A DNA stretch of 64,000 bases from Paenibacillaceae bacterium. GTDB lineage: Bacteria > Bacillota > Bacilli > Paenibacillales > Paenibacillaceae. Shown here piece after piece: positions 36,075 through 44,686 of the stretch. The notes below the pieces were generated by a model. That model saw nothing but the letters and a program-made list of their open reading frames with translations, was not told where the DNA came from and made no database searches. Within the stretch, counting starts at the first letter, position 1; each line of letters starts with the position of its first letter. The position numbers and the translations under genes were made by a program. The DNA is taken from contig REGQ01000058.1 of the NCBI GenBank assembly GCA_004134985.1, forward strand, positions 372,001 to 436,000. The letters are read 5' to 3'.

Positions 36075-37190
36075 TTACAAAAGCGTGCCAAGCGAAGTAA
36101 ACGACGTCCCTGTCGCTTCGGCCACTTGCTCATGGGTCACGTGTCCGGCATACGTGTTAACCCCTTTGCGGAGCGGCTCGCTGGCCTCCACCGCCGACTT
36201 GAACCCGTGATCGGCCAGTTCGAGCGCAAACGGGAACGTGACATTGGTAAGCGCCAATGTTGAGGTTCGCGGCACTGCGCCCGGCATGTTAGCCACCGCA
36301 TAATGCAGCACGCCGTGCACCTCGTAAACGGGGTTCTGATGCGTAGTTACCCGGTCGATGGTCGCAATTGAACCGCCCTGATCGACAGCAACGTCGACGA
36401 TGACAGCTCCTTTCTTCATCGTTTTGACCATTTCTTCAGTGACCAGTCGAGGGGCTCGCGCCCCCGGAATCAGCACCGCTCCGATCAGCAAATCTGCCTT
36501 GCGTACCGCTTGCGCAATATTGTACGGACTGGACATCAGCGTGCGAATCCGTCCGCCGAACACATCATCGATGTAGCGCATCCGCTCCGCGCTGCGTTCG
36601 AGAATGACGACGCTCGCTCCTAGCCCAAGCGCCATACGCGCCGCATTCGTTCCGACGATTCCCCCGCCCAAAATGATCACTTCACCTGGCGGGACACCCG
36701 GCACACCGCCGAGCAAAATGCCGCGTCCGCCGTAGAACGCCTCCAAAAACTGCGTCCCGACCTGCACGGCCATCCGGCCGGCCACTTCGCTCATCGGCAT
36801 GAGCAGCGGCAGCGCCCCGTTCGGCAGCTGAATCGTCTCGTAAGCGATGGCAGTCACATTCGCACCCACCAGCGCCTTCGTCAGCTCCGGAGCGGCTGCC
36901 AGATGAAGATACGTAAACAACAGCAAGCCAGGTCTGAAATAAGCGAACTCTTCAGGCAGCGGCTCCTTCACCTTAACGATCATATCCGCTTCGGACCACA
37001 CAGCCCCGGCATCTGCTACGATACGCGCTCCTTCCTGTTCATACTGCTCATCGGTAAATCCGCTGCCTTCTCCGGCTCCGCGCTGCACCAGCACTTCATG
37101 GCCGGCAGCAGCCATCATGCCAGCCCCGGCCGGAATAAGCGCTACCCTGTTTTCATTGTTTTTAATTTCCGTTGGCACACCGATTTTCAT
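36075..37190 (-). CDS. ald: Alanine dehydrogenase
   Basis: The enzyme oxidises L-alanine to pyruvate with NAD and is used for growth on alanine and in sporulation. The 371-residue sequence shows the family opening [20 protein letters not shown], active-site regions with [12 protein letters not shown] and YETIQ, and the dinucleotide fold [20 protein letters not shown]. The C-terminal [11 protein letters not shown] is typical. It lies between yqzK and fur. Full length, no oddities. Confidence 0.96.
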   Translation of the reverse strand: MKIGVPTEIKNNENRVALIPAGAGMMAAAGHEVLVQRGAGEGSGFTDEQYEQEGARIVADAGAVWSEADMIVKVKEPLPEEFAYFRPGLLLFTYLHLAAAPELTKALVGANVTAIAYETIQLPNGALPLLMPMSEVAGRMAVQVGTQFLEAFYGGRGILLGGVPGVPPGEVIILGGGIVGTNAARMALGLGASVVILERSAERMRYIDDVFGGRIRTLMSSPYNIAQAVRKADLLIGAVLIPGARAPRLVTEEMVKTMKKGAVIVDVAVDQGGSIATIDRVTTHQNPVYEVHGVLHYAVANMPGAVPRTSTLALTNVTFPFALELADHGFKSAVEASEPLRKGVNTYAGHVTHEQVAEATGTSFTSLGTLL

Positions 37191-37426
37191 TGTATTATTC
37201 CTCCGATACTCCGTACTTTTTTTCCTTTTCTACGGTACCCCAGAAAGGTTAAAGTATGTATCGCCGCCTCAGAAGATCATCCCCTGCTGTCACGTACTTA
37301 CCCAAATCATGACAATACGCAAACAGCCTCGCCTTCCCTGTTGCAGAGATGACGAAGCCGCGATTAATTGCTATGAGAAGGCTGCGCGCTCCAACATTAG
37401 CGAGCTGCATCCTTGTAAATAACGGC

Positions 37427-37464
37427 GTAAAAACCGCTGCTTGCGAATCTTCGCAAACGCGATA
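37427..37464 (-). terminator. Possible terminator after fur
   Basis: TTGCGAA and TTCGCAA form a perfect 7-bp stem at 37441-37456; seven bases further on the minus strand is a run of five T. The gap makes it a weak candidate. Confidence 0.4.
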
Positions 37465-37467
37465 TAT

Positions 37468-37932
37468 TTACGCTTGTGGTTCTTTCTTGTCGTTCTTTTC
37501 TCTGCAGTTTTTGCAGACGCCTTGAAAATCAAGACGGTGATCGACAACCATAAACCCGTATTCTTCTTCCAGACGTTCTTCAAGCGGTCCTAGCCAGTCG
37601 TCCATAATTTCACTCATTGTTCCACACTGCACACAAATCAAGTGATGATGATGATGTTTGTTGGAATCGGTACGCAGATCGTACCGTGCAACACCGTCGC
37701 CAAAATTAAGCTTTTCCACAACGTGCATTTCGCTGAGCAGTTCCAGAGTGCGGTACACAGTTGCCAGTCCAATCTCGGGTGCCTTGTCTTTGACAAGCAT
37801 GAACACATCTTCCGCGCTTAAATGATCTTCTTCATTCTCAAGAAGTACGCGTACCGTCGCTTCCCGCTGCGGAGTCAACTTATAGCCCTGCGATTGCAGT
37901 TGTTGTTTGATTTTATCGATACGGGCTTCCAT
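37468..37932 (-). CDS. fur: Ferric uptake regulator family repressor
   Basis: A 154-residue Fur-family metal sensor. It has a winged-helix domain (LTPQREATVRVLL, LATVYRTLELL) and metal sites: the HHHHHL run, CVQCG and the C-terminal CKNC pair. Fur proteins repress iron uptake genes when iron is plentiful; zinc or peroxide sensing paralogues exist, so the metal is inferred from position (fur-yqzK-xerD is conserved). ATG 37932 stands behind AAGGGGGGAG; upstream in-frame codons do not. Confidence 0.9.
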   Translation of the reverse strand: MEARIDKIKQQLQSQGYKLTPQREATVRVLLENEEDHLSAEDVFMLVKDKAPEIGLATVYRTLELLSEMHVVEKLNFGDGVARYDLRTDSNKHHHHHLICVQCGTMSEIMDDWLGPLEERLEEEYGFMVVDHRLDFQGVCKNCREKNDKKEPQA

Positions 37933-38053
37933 GCGCTCCCCCCTTGCGTTAACGCCACGTCCATTGTCAGAACATATGCTTTCATTATAGGGGGAACAGG
38001 CAAAGAAAGTCAAACAATTTCAAAACGATCAGCAATTACTTGCAGACCCGCAA

Positions 38054-38686
38054 TTACGGAACAATCAGCACATTGGCGGTCCACCCCATCAATACAGGGG
38101 AAATATAAGCTTCCAATAAGGAAGCCGCCCAGAGCATCACCAGCATGGTGAGAATTACCCCGGAATGCGCCAGAAATGGCGGAAGAAAAGAAGTATGCTG
38201 CTGCATCATCCGCTTTTTAATTAACTGAATCGAAAAGGAGGCCGCCGATACACTTGCAATCAAGAGCGCCGGAAGAATAATCAAGTTCTGAGGGGCGATG
38301 CTCATCAGCGCGAACAACACCCCTTTCCAGGCATGCTGACTGATCAGCAGCCCGACAGAAAAGCCGATCAGTACCCCTTTGAGAAAATCCAGGGCAAAAA
38401 TAAACGGCAGTCCGACGACGGTAATGCCCAGCAGCCAGATCCACAGCAGCCACTTCGTATGGAACCACGCCCGCTCCCAAAAAATCTGCGCCTCATCCGG
38501 TCCCATCCCCGCATGAAGCAGCCGGGCCAGATGCTCGATATCTGCTGTCAACTGCTGCTGCTGCTCCAATGTCATCCCGCCGGCCATCAGTACGCCAAAC
38601 AGCACGCCCGCAATGAACAGCACCACCACAAACACATACAGGGACAACTGGTCTTGCACAGTTGACCGCAGAAAGGGTAATTTCAT
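38054..38686 (-). CDS. spoIIM: Stage II sporulation protein M
   Basis: SpoIIM with SpoIID and SpoIIP drives septal wall thinning and engulfment in the mother cell. The 210-residue protein has about five transmembrane helices, with FIAGVLFGVLMAGG near the start and AHSGVILTMLVMLWAASLLEA at the end, and the family stretch FWERAWFHTKWLLWIWLLG. ATG 38686 has AAGGGGAG upstream; the longer in-frame extension is unsupported. It is followed by fur, the usual neighbour. Confidence 0.92.
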   Translation of the reverse strand: MKLPFLRSTVQDQLSLYVFVVVLFIAGVLFGVLMAGGMTLEQQQQLTADIEHLARLLHAGMGPDEAQIFWERAWFHTKWLLWIWLLGITVVGLPFIFALDFLKGVLIGFSVGLLISQHAWKGVLFALMSIAPQNLIILPALLIASVSAASFSIQLIKKRMMQQHTSFLPPFLAHSGVILTMLVMLWAASLLEAYISPVLMGWTANVLIVP

Positions 38687-38919
38687 CGTTGTCTCCCCTT
38701 GTCCGATTGTTCTGTATTCAAGCGGAACGGTATTGTCGTCCTTGAGACGGCAGTCATCGTTTCGCAGGTGAAATATAAGCCTAGTCAGGGTGCTCACACC
38801 CTTATAAACTTTTATATTTCATGTGTATGTTGTGTGAGAGGACGGTATGACAAGCCTGGAGGGTTGCGGTCACATACAGCCGCTTCAACTGAGGAATGCT
38901 GTGATGTCAGCAAGGCAGG

Positions 38920-40134
38920 TTAAAGATCGGTCTGCACTTTGCCATAAACCCCTCCGCCGCCCGCAACAGTCCGCAATTCGCCCTGTCTGGCGCGCACGAT
39001 GAAATCCGCCACCTTCTCGCCTGCTGTCTCTGCCAATCCGTCATAAGCCGCCTCATGCAGTATCGCCATTTCGGTGCCGAACCGCTCAAGCAGCTTGTCC
39101 AGCAGCTTTGGCCCCAATCCGGGAATAAATTCTAGCGGAATCTGATAAATATATGGCGGACGGTCAGCAGGTACAACGGACTGCGCTCTGCCTGCAGCCG
39201 ATCCCAGCTCAGCGATACGGTCCATAACGCCGCGTACTAGCTTGCCGCCACCGCAGGCCGAGCAGTTGCTAGCCGCAATGTCATCTTCGCGGGCCAGTTG
39301 GCCGCAGGTTTTGCAGTAGGTTCGATGGTACTTGCCAAGCCGCGGATTCAACCCGTAATTCGCGGCAATCCCTCTGCCCTGGCCGTTCTCCAGCGCAAGC
39401 TTGAACTCCGCGAAGCTCGGCTCGCGGAGCATGAAGCCGTTGTATTCACGGCCAATGCGCCGCAGGGAATGGGCATCCGAGTTGCTTAAAAAAGGATAGC
39501 GGTCCAGATCCGGAATCCAGCCGGCCATTTCGCTATCCGCGCTCAAGCCCAGCTCCACCGCATCAATCAGTTCGGGATCAAGCCAGTCGGCCACATGGCG
39601 GGCGCTGCTTCCGAGCATGCTTTTGTGCGGGGTGAAAATATGCGCGGGTATAAACAGCCCGTCCCGGCGCTTGACTTCCTCCTGCAGCGCTCTGGCTGTT
39701 ACATAGATGCGCTGCGAGCTGAGCTGTACATTACGCATATGCAGCGACAGCCATGAAGTGAAGGCGCGCATCGCATCGAACGTAGGCAAGTAGACAAGAT
39801 GATGAGCCGCCCCGGACGCCCCTTGGTCACGCACCTCGATTTCCGCGCCTAGCAAAATTGTCGTGCCCTTGTATTGAATGCCGCCTCCTGGCAGCTCTAA
39901 CATTTCCCCGCTATCCAACAGCTGCGCGATGTCCACTTGTACGCCCGGCGAATGCGCATCAATAACGCCAAGCAGGCCGATGCCTTTGCGAATTGCCGCT
40001 TCTCGGGCAATATTGTGAAAAGTCAGCTCGCGGCTGCCGCTAATTTTCACTGGCAGACCACTTTCTGTTCGTCCGATATGCAGATGCAAATCGCCATATA
40101 CCAGCTGCAAACCTGCCTTTGCATCTGTTGTCAT
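38920..40134 (-). CDS. yqxK: PHP-domain endonuclease Q-like protein (YqxK)
   Basis: The 404-residue protein opens with the PHP metal motif GDLHLHIGRTESG and has further metal His/Asp motifs (VIDAHSPGVQ, LSNSDAHSLRRIG). Near residue 280 is a zinc ribbon (CKTCG...CSACGGGK), and the C-terminus has a helix-hairpin-helix (IPGLGPKLLDKLLERFG). Relatives include endonuclease Q, which nicks DNA at deaminated bases; in Bacillus YqxK was once annotated as a helicase-like protein. It follows nudF by one base, so the two are coupled. Confidence 0.88.
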   Translation of the reverse strand: MTTDAKAGLQLVYGDLHLHIGRTESGLPVKISGSRELTFHNIAREAAIRKGIGLLGVIDAHSPGVQVDIAQLLDSGEMLELPGGGIQYKGTTILLGAEIEVRDQGASGAAHHLVYLPTFDAMRAFTSWLSLHMRNVQLSSQRIYVTARALQEEVKRRDGLFIPAHIFTPHKSMLGSSARHVADWLDPELIDAVELGLSADSEMAGWIPDLDRYPFLSNSDAHSLRRIGREYNGFMLREPSFAEFKLALENGQGRGIAANYGLNPRLGKYHRTYCKTCGQLAREDDIAASNCSACGGGKLVRGVMDRIAELGSAAGRAQSVVPADRPPYIYQIPLEFIPGLGPKLLDKLLERFGTEMAILHEAAYDGLAETAGEKVADFIVRARQGELRTVAGGGGVYGKVQTDL

Positions 40135-40135
40135 G

Positions 40136-40702
40136 CTAGATTTCCCCCGTCAGCCGGAAAATTCGCCAGGCGTAAATCGCCAATATGGTCTTGGCATCGC
40201 TGATTTTCTCTTCACGGAGGTAATGCTCCGCCTGCTCAAATGTGATCGCCTCAACCGCCAGAAACTCATCATCATCAAGCTCCATCGCTCCCGGCTCAAG
40301 CTCATCAGTGAAATATAAATACAGCTTTTCGTCGGCAAAACCCGGCGAAGTATAGAAGGCACTTACCGGCTTGAGCGATTTGGCCCGATAGCCTGTTTCT
40401 TCTTCAAGCTCCCTTATCGCCGCCTGCATAGGGTCCTCGCCCGGGTCAAGCTTGCCAGCCGGAATTTCCACTTGAAACTTCTCCAACGGCTTGCGGAATT
40501 GCTCTACAACGAGCATTTTGCCATCAAGCAGCGCAATGATCGCCGCTGCGCCGGGATGGCGAACGATTTCACGGGTTGCTGTGGCGCCATCTGGCAGCCG
40601 TACGGTATCTACTTGCAAGGAGATCACTTTGCCGTCAAATATAGCTTCCGTCTCCACCGTTTCCTCCACCCATCGCTCCGGTCTGCTTTGCTCTATCGTC
40701 AT
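40136..40702 (-). CDS. nudF: ADP-ribose pyrophosphatase (Nudix)
   Basis: The 188-residue Nudix enzyme hydrolyses ADP-ribose to AMP and ribose-5-phosphate. The Nudix box is GEDPMQAAIRELEEETGY, preceded by VEIPAGKLDPG, both diagnostic for the NudF subfamily. ATG 40702 follows AAAGGAGT. It is adjacent to mciZ (opposite strand), as in Bacillus. Confidence 0.93.
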   Translation of the reverse strand: MTIEQSRPERWVEETVETEAIFDGKVISLQVDTVRLPDGATATREIVRHPGAAAIIALLDGKMLVVEQFRKPLEKFQVEIPAGKLDPGEDPMQAAIRELEEETGYRAKSLKPVSAFYTSPGFADEKLYLYFTDELEPGAMELDDDEFLAVEAITFEQAEHYLREEKISDAKTILAIYAWRIFRLTGEI

Positions 40703-40982
40703 CGTAATTACGACACTCCTTTATTGTAGTTTTTTAACCTGGCCCTAGCGGAATGTGCGTCCTCCCAACTTGTGGGAGACGCGTCTCCACCACTTTACGG
40801 AAGCATACTCACAAACACAAACTTATCGCAGACATGGATACAATCCGAATTTAGCGTACCGATTTCAGTTCGGCATCCCACGCCAGGGACATTTTTATAA
40901 AAACAATAAAAACAAAAGGGATAACTTGTCCATCATCTGCATAGCTATGATTATACCAGATTTTCAGAGGGGGAAACGTAGG

Positions 40983-41129
40983 ATGAAACGAGAGATGAAT
41001 GAGAAGAATCTGCGCATGACGGGGAAAGCTTGGGAAATTCGGCATACGTTGCGCATGATAGCCAAATCCGGCCCAAGCTCTGCTACGCTAAGCGAATATT
41101 TGAAAAAACAAACAGCCTGCATCCGTTAA
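40983..41129 (+). CDS. mciZ: MciZ-like FtsZ-ring inhibitor
   Basis: This 48-residue peptide, on the strand opposite its neighbours, contains MTGKAWEIRHTLRMIAKSG, matching the GKAWEIR core of Bacillus subtilis MciZ, followed by a helix ending LSEYLKKQ. MciZ is made in the mother cell and blocks FtsZ polymerisation. The ATG at 40983 follows AGAGGGGGA with an 8-base gap. A GGATAA/GCATAGCTAT pair upstream has roughly the look of a sigma-E promoter. The gene is next to nudF, its usual neighbour. Its 3' end overlaps the terminator of the peptidase gene on the other strand. Confidence 0.85.
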   Translation: MKREMNEKNLRMTGKAWEIRHTLRMIAKSGPSSATLSEYLKKQTACIR

Positions 41130-41140
41130 GGAAGCAGGCT
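41107..41140 (-). terminator. Terminator of the pepT-like gene, inside the mciZ 3' end
   Basis: On the minus strand AGCCTGC and GCAGGCT (41134-41140 and 41114-41120) form a 7-bp stem followed by GTTTGTTTTTT. The T run is coded inside mciZ as its lysine/glutamine codons. Confidence 0.8.
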
Positions 41141-41199
41141 GCTTGAGCAGCTACCAGCTGTCATATAGCGGCAAATTGCTGCCGCCTTTACCGTGCAGG

Positions 41200-42330
41200 C
41201 TAATGCGATTGCGATGCCCGTGTAATAATTTCCACGACCAGCTCGGCAGTCTTGACAAGACTATCCGCTTTGATCTGCTCTTTTTTCGTGTGAATATGTT
41301 CGTAGCCAATTGCCAAATTGACAGTGGGAATGCCAAAGCTGTTGAACACATTGGCATCGCTGCCGCCACCTGATGCAAACGTACGGGGCGTGCAGCCAAT
41401 CGCTTCAGCAGACTCCTTCGCCAAAGCAACTACCAAGGAATCGTCAGCATGGCTAAAAGCCGGGTAAACGATCTCACTCTCGAATTCAGCCGTTGCCCCA
41501 TAATCGGCAGCGGCACTTGCCAGCGCTTGCCGCATCGATTGAACCTGCCGATCCAGCTTCGCCTGATCCAAACTGCGGGCTTCCGCATCGAGGCGGACAT
41601 TGTCGCATACGATATTGGTCGCGCCGCCTCCTGCAAAACTGCCGATGTTGGCCGTCGTCTCGCTGTCGATACGCCCCAAGCTCATTCTGCCAATCGCTTT
41701 GGCTGCCACCTGAATTGCGCTGACCCCTTCCTCCGGATTGACACCCGCATGAGCTGATTTCCCGATTACCTTCATCACAATTTTCGCTTGCGAAGGGCCT
41801 GTCGTCGCAATGCCTCCAACCGCCTTATTGGAATCCAGCGCATAGCCAAGATCAGCGTTTACCCTGCCAGGGTCCATTGCCCGAGCTCCCCTGAGTCCCG
41901 CTTCTTCACCCACCGTAATAATAAACTGCACCGGTCCATGGGGCAGCTGCTGCTCCTGAATGACGCGAATCGCTTCCAGCATGGCCGCAATGCCTGCTTT
42001 GTCATCACTGCCAAGGATCGTTGTGCCATCGCTTCGTATGTAGCCGTCGTCATCCAGCTGCGGCTTGATCTTACAGCCCGGGGACACGGTGTCCATATGC
42101 GAAGTAAAAAAAAGACGCGGCGTCTTCACGCCAGCGGCTCCTTCCAATAAGACAAACAGGTTTCCGGCACCATGTCCAGTGACCGCAGCCGTGTCATCCT
42201 CTTCAACCTTCAGACCGAGCGCACTGAATTTTTGGAAGAGCACCCGGCATATTTCCTGCTCGTAGCGAGATTCGCTATCGATTTGCACAAGCTCCATAAA
42301 CTCATCTATCAGCCGTTGTCTGGAAATCAT
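41200..42330 (-). CDS. PepT-like metallopeptidase (YqjE family)
   Basis: The 376-residue M20-family peptidase shows the two zinc-binding motifs (SHMDTVSPG and GSDDKAGIAAMLEAI), the catalytic base GEEAGLRGA, and a dimerisation insert containing SAHAGVNPEEG. The family (PepT-like, YqjE of Bacillus) removes residues from small peptides. ATG 42330 lies behind GGAGGAAAG; the longer open frame is not supported. Terminator 60 bases downstream. Substrate not predicted. Confidence 0.92.
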   Translation of the reverse strand: MISRQRLIDEFMELVQIDSESRYEQEICRVLFQKFSALGLKVEEDDTAAVTGHGAGNLFVLLEGAAGVKTPRLFFTSHMDTVSPGCKIKPQLDDDGYIRSDGTTILGSDDKAGIAAMLEAIRVIQEQQLPHGPVQFIITVGEEAGLRGARAMDPGRVNADLGYALDSNKAVGGIATTGPSQAKIVMKVIGKSAHAGVNPEEGVSAIQVAAKAIGRMSLGRIDSETTANIGSFAGGGATNIVCDNVRLDAEARSLDQAKLDRQVQSMRQALASAAADYGATAEFESEIVYPAFSHADDSLVVALAKESAEAIGCTPRTFASGGGSDANVFNSFGIPTVNLAIGYEHIHTKKEQIKADSLVKTAELVVEIITRASQSH

Positions 42331-42416
42331 AAACTTTCCTCCACCCATATAAATCGTATATAATAGAGATAGCAATTCCTTGTTGAAGGATGATTCTGAA
42401 AGGAGACGTTAACGCT

Positions 42417-42515
42417 TTGAAAACGAATAAATGGATTAAAATTGTTGTTTATATTATGATTGCGGCTATGCTGCTCTCAACCTTAATGGCTGGTCTCGGC
42501 TGGCTCTTTGTGTAG
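42417..42515 (+). CDS. prli42: Prli42-like stressosome-associated membrane peptide
   Basis: The 32-residue peptide reads MKTNKWIKIVVYIMIAAM then LLSTLMAGLGWLFV: a lysine-rich head and one transmembrane helix, the plan of Prli42, which anchors the stressosome in Listeria. TTG 42417 stands 10 bases after AAAGGAGA. The start of the pepT-like gene lies on the opposite strand just upstream, so the two share a divergent promoter region. The last 33 bases overlap the 3' end of lipB on the opposite strand. Confidence 0.82.
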   Translation: MKTNKWIKIVVYIMIAAMLLSTLMAGLGWLFV

Positions 42516-43196
42516 CGGGACAGGCTCATAACCAAATTGGAGGCAGAAATGGCGCAATATTTCTTCTGCGCTCTGCTCCATCGCAATCTCCTGTCCTGTC
42601 AAATCCGCAAATGAGGTCACGCCATGAGAGGCGATACCACATGGAATAATGCCGTCGAACCCGTCGGCGGCAATGCCGGATTTCAAATTCAAGGCAAATC
42701 CGTGGCTTGTCACAAATCCTCGCCGCTGACGGCATCGATTGAACTTGACGCCGATCGCCGCAATTTTCAGTTCCCCAACCCACACCCCGGTATATTCCGG
42801 TTTGCGGCTGCCCGTAATGCCGTAATCCGCCAGCCAATTAATGATGACCTGTTCCAGATCGCGCAAATAGCGATGAAGATCCAGCCCCTCCGCATCAAGG
42901 TACAACAGCGGATACCCGACCAGTTGGCCGGGTCCGTGGTACGTGATGTCTCCCCCGCGATCAATTTCGAACAATTCAATGCCCCGCTGCCGCAATTGCT
43001 CGGCATCGAGCAGAAGATGCTCCGGATGCCGCTGCGTTCCGATTGTATAGGTCGGTGAATGCTGCAGCAGCAGCAGACGATCTCCGCATTGTCCGCTATC
43101 CGCCGCTTTGACGATTTCCTTCTGCCGCTCCCACGCTTTGGCATATCCGATCATTGGAATAAAAGAGGCTTCTAATGTCTTTGGTATTGTCGTCAT
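42483..43196 (-). CDS. lipB: Octanoyltransferase
   Basis: LipB transfers octanoyl groups from acyl carrier protein to lipoyl domains, needed by the dehydrogenase complex encoded next to it. The 237-residue sequence has the RGGDITYHGPGQLVGYPLL motif, the Lys of KIAAIGVKF and the PCGI segment with the family cysteine. The gene is downstream of bkdB in the same direction. Its stop lies inside the region of prli42 on the other strand. Confidence 0.95.
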   Translation of the reverse strand: MTTIPKTLEASFIPMIGYAKAWERQKEIVKAADSGQCGDRLLLLQHSPTYTIGTQRHPEHLLLDAEQLRQRGIELFEIDRGGDITYHGPGQLVGYPLLYLDAEGLDLHRYLRDLEQVIINWLADYGITGSRKPEYTGVWVGELKIAAIGVKFNRCRQRRGFVTSHGFALNLKSGIAADGFDGIIPCGIASHGVTSFADLTGQEIAMEQSAEEILRHFCLQFGYEPVPLHKEPAETSH

Positions 43197-43238
43197 ATCC
43201 GTAACCTCTGTTCTATGATTAGTACAACCGATCTCCCC

Positions 43239-44567
43239 TTAGTACAACTGGGTATCGAGGTTGTAGCTTTCCAGGTTTTCCTTCACGCGCTGCAGGAATC
43301 GGCCGCAAATTACCCCGTCCAAAATCCGGTGGTCAAGTGACAGACAAAGATTAACCATCGAGCGGACAGCAATCATGTCATTAATGACGACAGGACGCTT
43401 CACAATCGATTCAAATGTCAGATTCACTGCTTGCGGGTAATTGATAATGGGGTAAGACAAGATGGAACCGAACGCTCCTGTGTTGTTCACCGTAAACGTC
43501 CCGCCCTGCATATCGCTGAGCGTCAGCTTGCCTTCTCTCGTCTTGCGGGCCAACTCGTCGACTTCGCGCGCGAGGCCGGCAATATTTTTCTGATCTGCAT
43601 TTTTAATGACCGGCGTAAGAACCGAATCTTCCGTACCGACAACGAGCGAAAGATTAATATCGCGTTTGACGACAATTTTGTCTACCGCCCACACCGAGTT
43701 CATAATCGGATAGTCTTTAATGGCACTGACAACTGCCTTCATCATAAAGGCCAAATAAGTCAGGTTGAAGCCTTCGCGCTTTTTGAACTCGTCTTTCAGT
43801 TTATTGCGCAAAATAACTAAATTTGTTACATCCACCTCGATCATCGTCCACGCATGGGGGATCTCGGTGACACTTTGCCGCATTCTGGTGGCGATCGTTT
43901 CACGCGTTGGCGTAATATCAATGAAATATTCGCCGCGGCCAGGAATAGCTCTTCCTTCCACTTCAATGGCAGGCGTGCGCGGAGAATCGTTCAGATGGAT
44001 TCCCGTTGTTCGCAACGCGATTTTCGGATCCATCGTAACGAGCGGCTGGCTTTGCGGCTGTGGTGGCTGGCTCGCTCGCTCAGGCGACGATACATAGGCC
44101 AGCACGTCCTTGCGGGTAATGCGTCCGCCTAATCCGGTGCCTTGCAGGCGGGTCAGATCGACAGCGTGCTCAGCGGCGAGCTTTTGCACGGCAGGCGAAT
44201 ATCTCCCCCGCATGTCACCGTCGTCCTCTGAGAGGTGCACTTGACTGACGCCAGCAGCGTTCGTTGGCGCGTGCTGCACCGCTCCCGTCTGTTCGGTTGC
44301 TTGAGCAGTTTCCACCAAATCTTCCGCAGTCTCCACAATGCAGATCGGGACGCCGACATCGACCTTTTCCCCATTGCCCACCAATATTTTGACGAGTTTG
44401 CCTCTCACAGTCGAAGGCAATTCGGCATTGACTTTGTCAGTCAACACTTCACAAATCGGTTCGTACATTTCAATCGAGTCGCCAGGCTGTTTCAACCATT
44501 TATCAATTGTTGCCGACACTAGCGATTCCGCAAGTTGCGGCATGACGATTTCCGTCAACGATGTCAT
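43239..44567 (-). CDS. bkdB: Branched-chain 2-oxoacid dehydrogenase E2 (lipoamide acyltransferase)
   Basis: The 442-residue E2 subunit transfers acyl groups from E1 to CoA. One lipoyl domain (residues 1-80, lysine in LTDKVNAE), a peripheral subunit-binding domain (about 125-165, SPAVQKLAAEHAVDLTRLQG), then the catalytic domain ending DHRILDGVICGRFLQ with the active-site His. The protein provides branched-chain fatty acid primers. Its gene lies after bkdAB with a 119-base gap that contains a hairpin-rich intergenic element. Confidence 0.96.
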   Translation of the reverse strand: MTSLTEIVMPQLAESLVSATIDKWLKQPGDSIEMYEPICEVLTDKVNAELPSTVRGKLVKILVGNGEKVDVGVPICIVETAEDLVETAQATEQTGAVQHAPTNAAGVSQVHLSEDDGDMRGRYSPAVQKLAAEHAVDLTRLQGTGLGGRITRKDVLAYVSSPERASQPPQPQSQPLVTMDPKIALRTTGIHLNDSPRTPAIEVEGRAIPGRGEYFIDITPTRETIATRMRQSVTEIPHAWTMIEVDVTNLVILRNKLKDEFKKREGFNLTYLAFMMKAVVSAIKDYPIMNSVWAVDKIVVKRDINLSLVVGTEDSVLTPVIKNADQKNIAGLAREVDELARKTREGKLTLSDMQGGTFTVNNTGAFGSILSYPIINYPQAVNLTFESIVKRPVVINDMIAVRSMVNLCLSLDHRILDGVICGRFLQRVKENLESYNLDTQLY

Positions 44568-44686
44568 CGTCTCTCATCTCCTTACAGCAATGCATCAAAG
44601 CATCGCAAGCGTAAACGGCTTCGCCGTCCTTTGGCGGAGAAGTATTCGTTTCGCATCGAATTATAAAACTAGGTTTAATCAATATT

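Noticed and set aside
38699-38923. Small plus-strand open frame upstream of spoIIM
   Set aside because: It overlaps the spoIIM leader, has no ribosome binding site and no family resemblance; the 38,687-38,919 gap seems to hold only control sequence.
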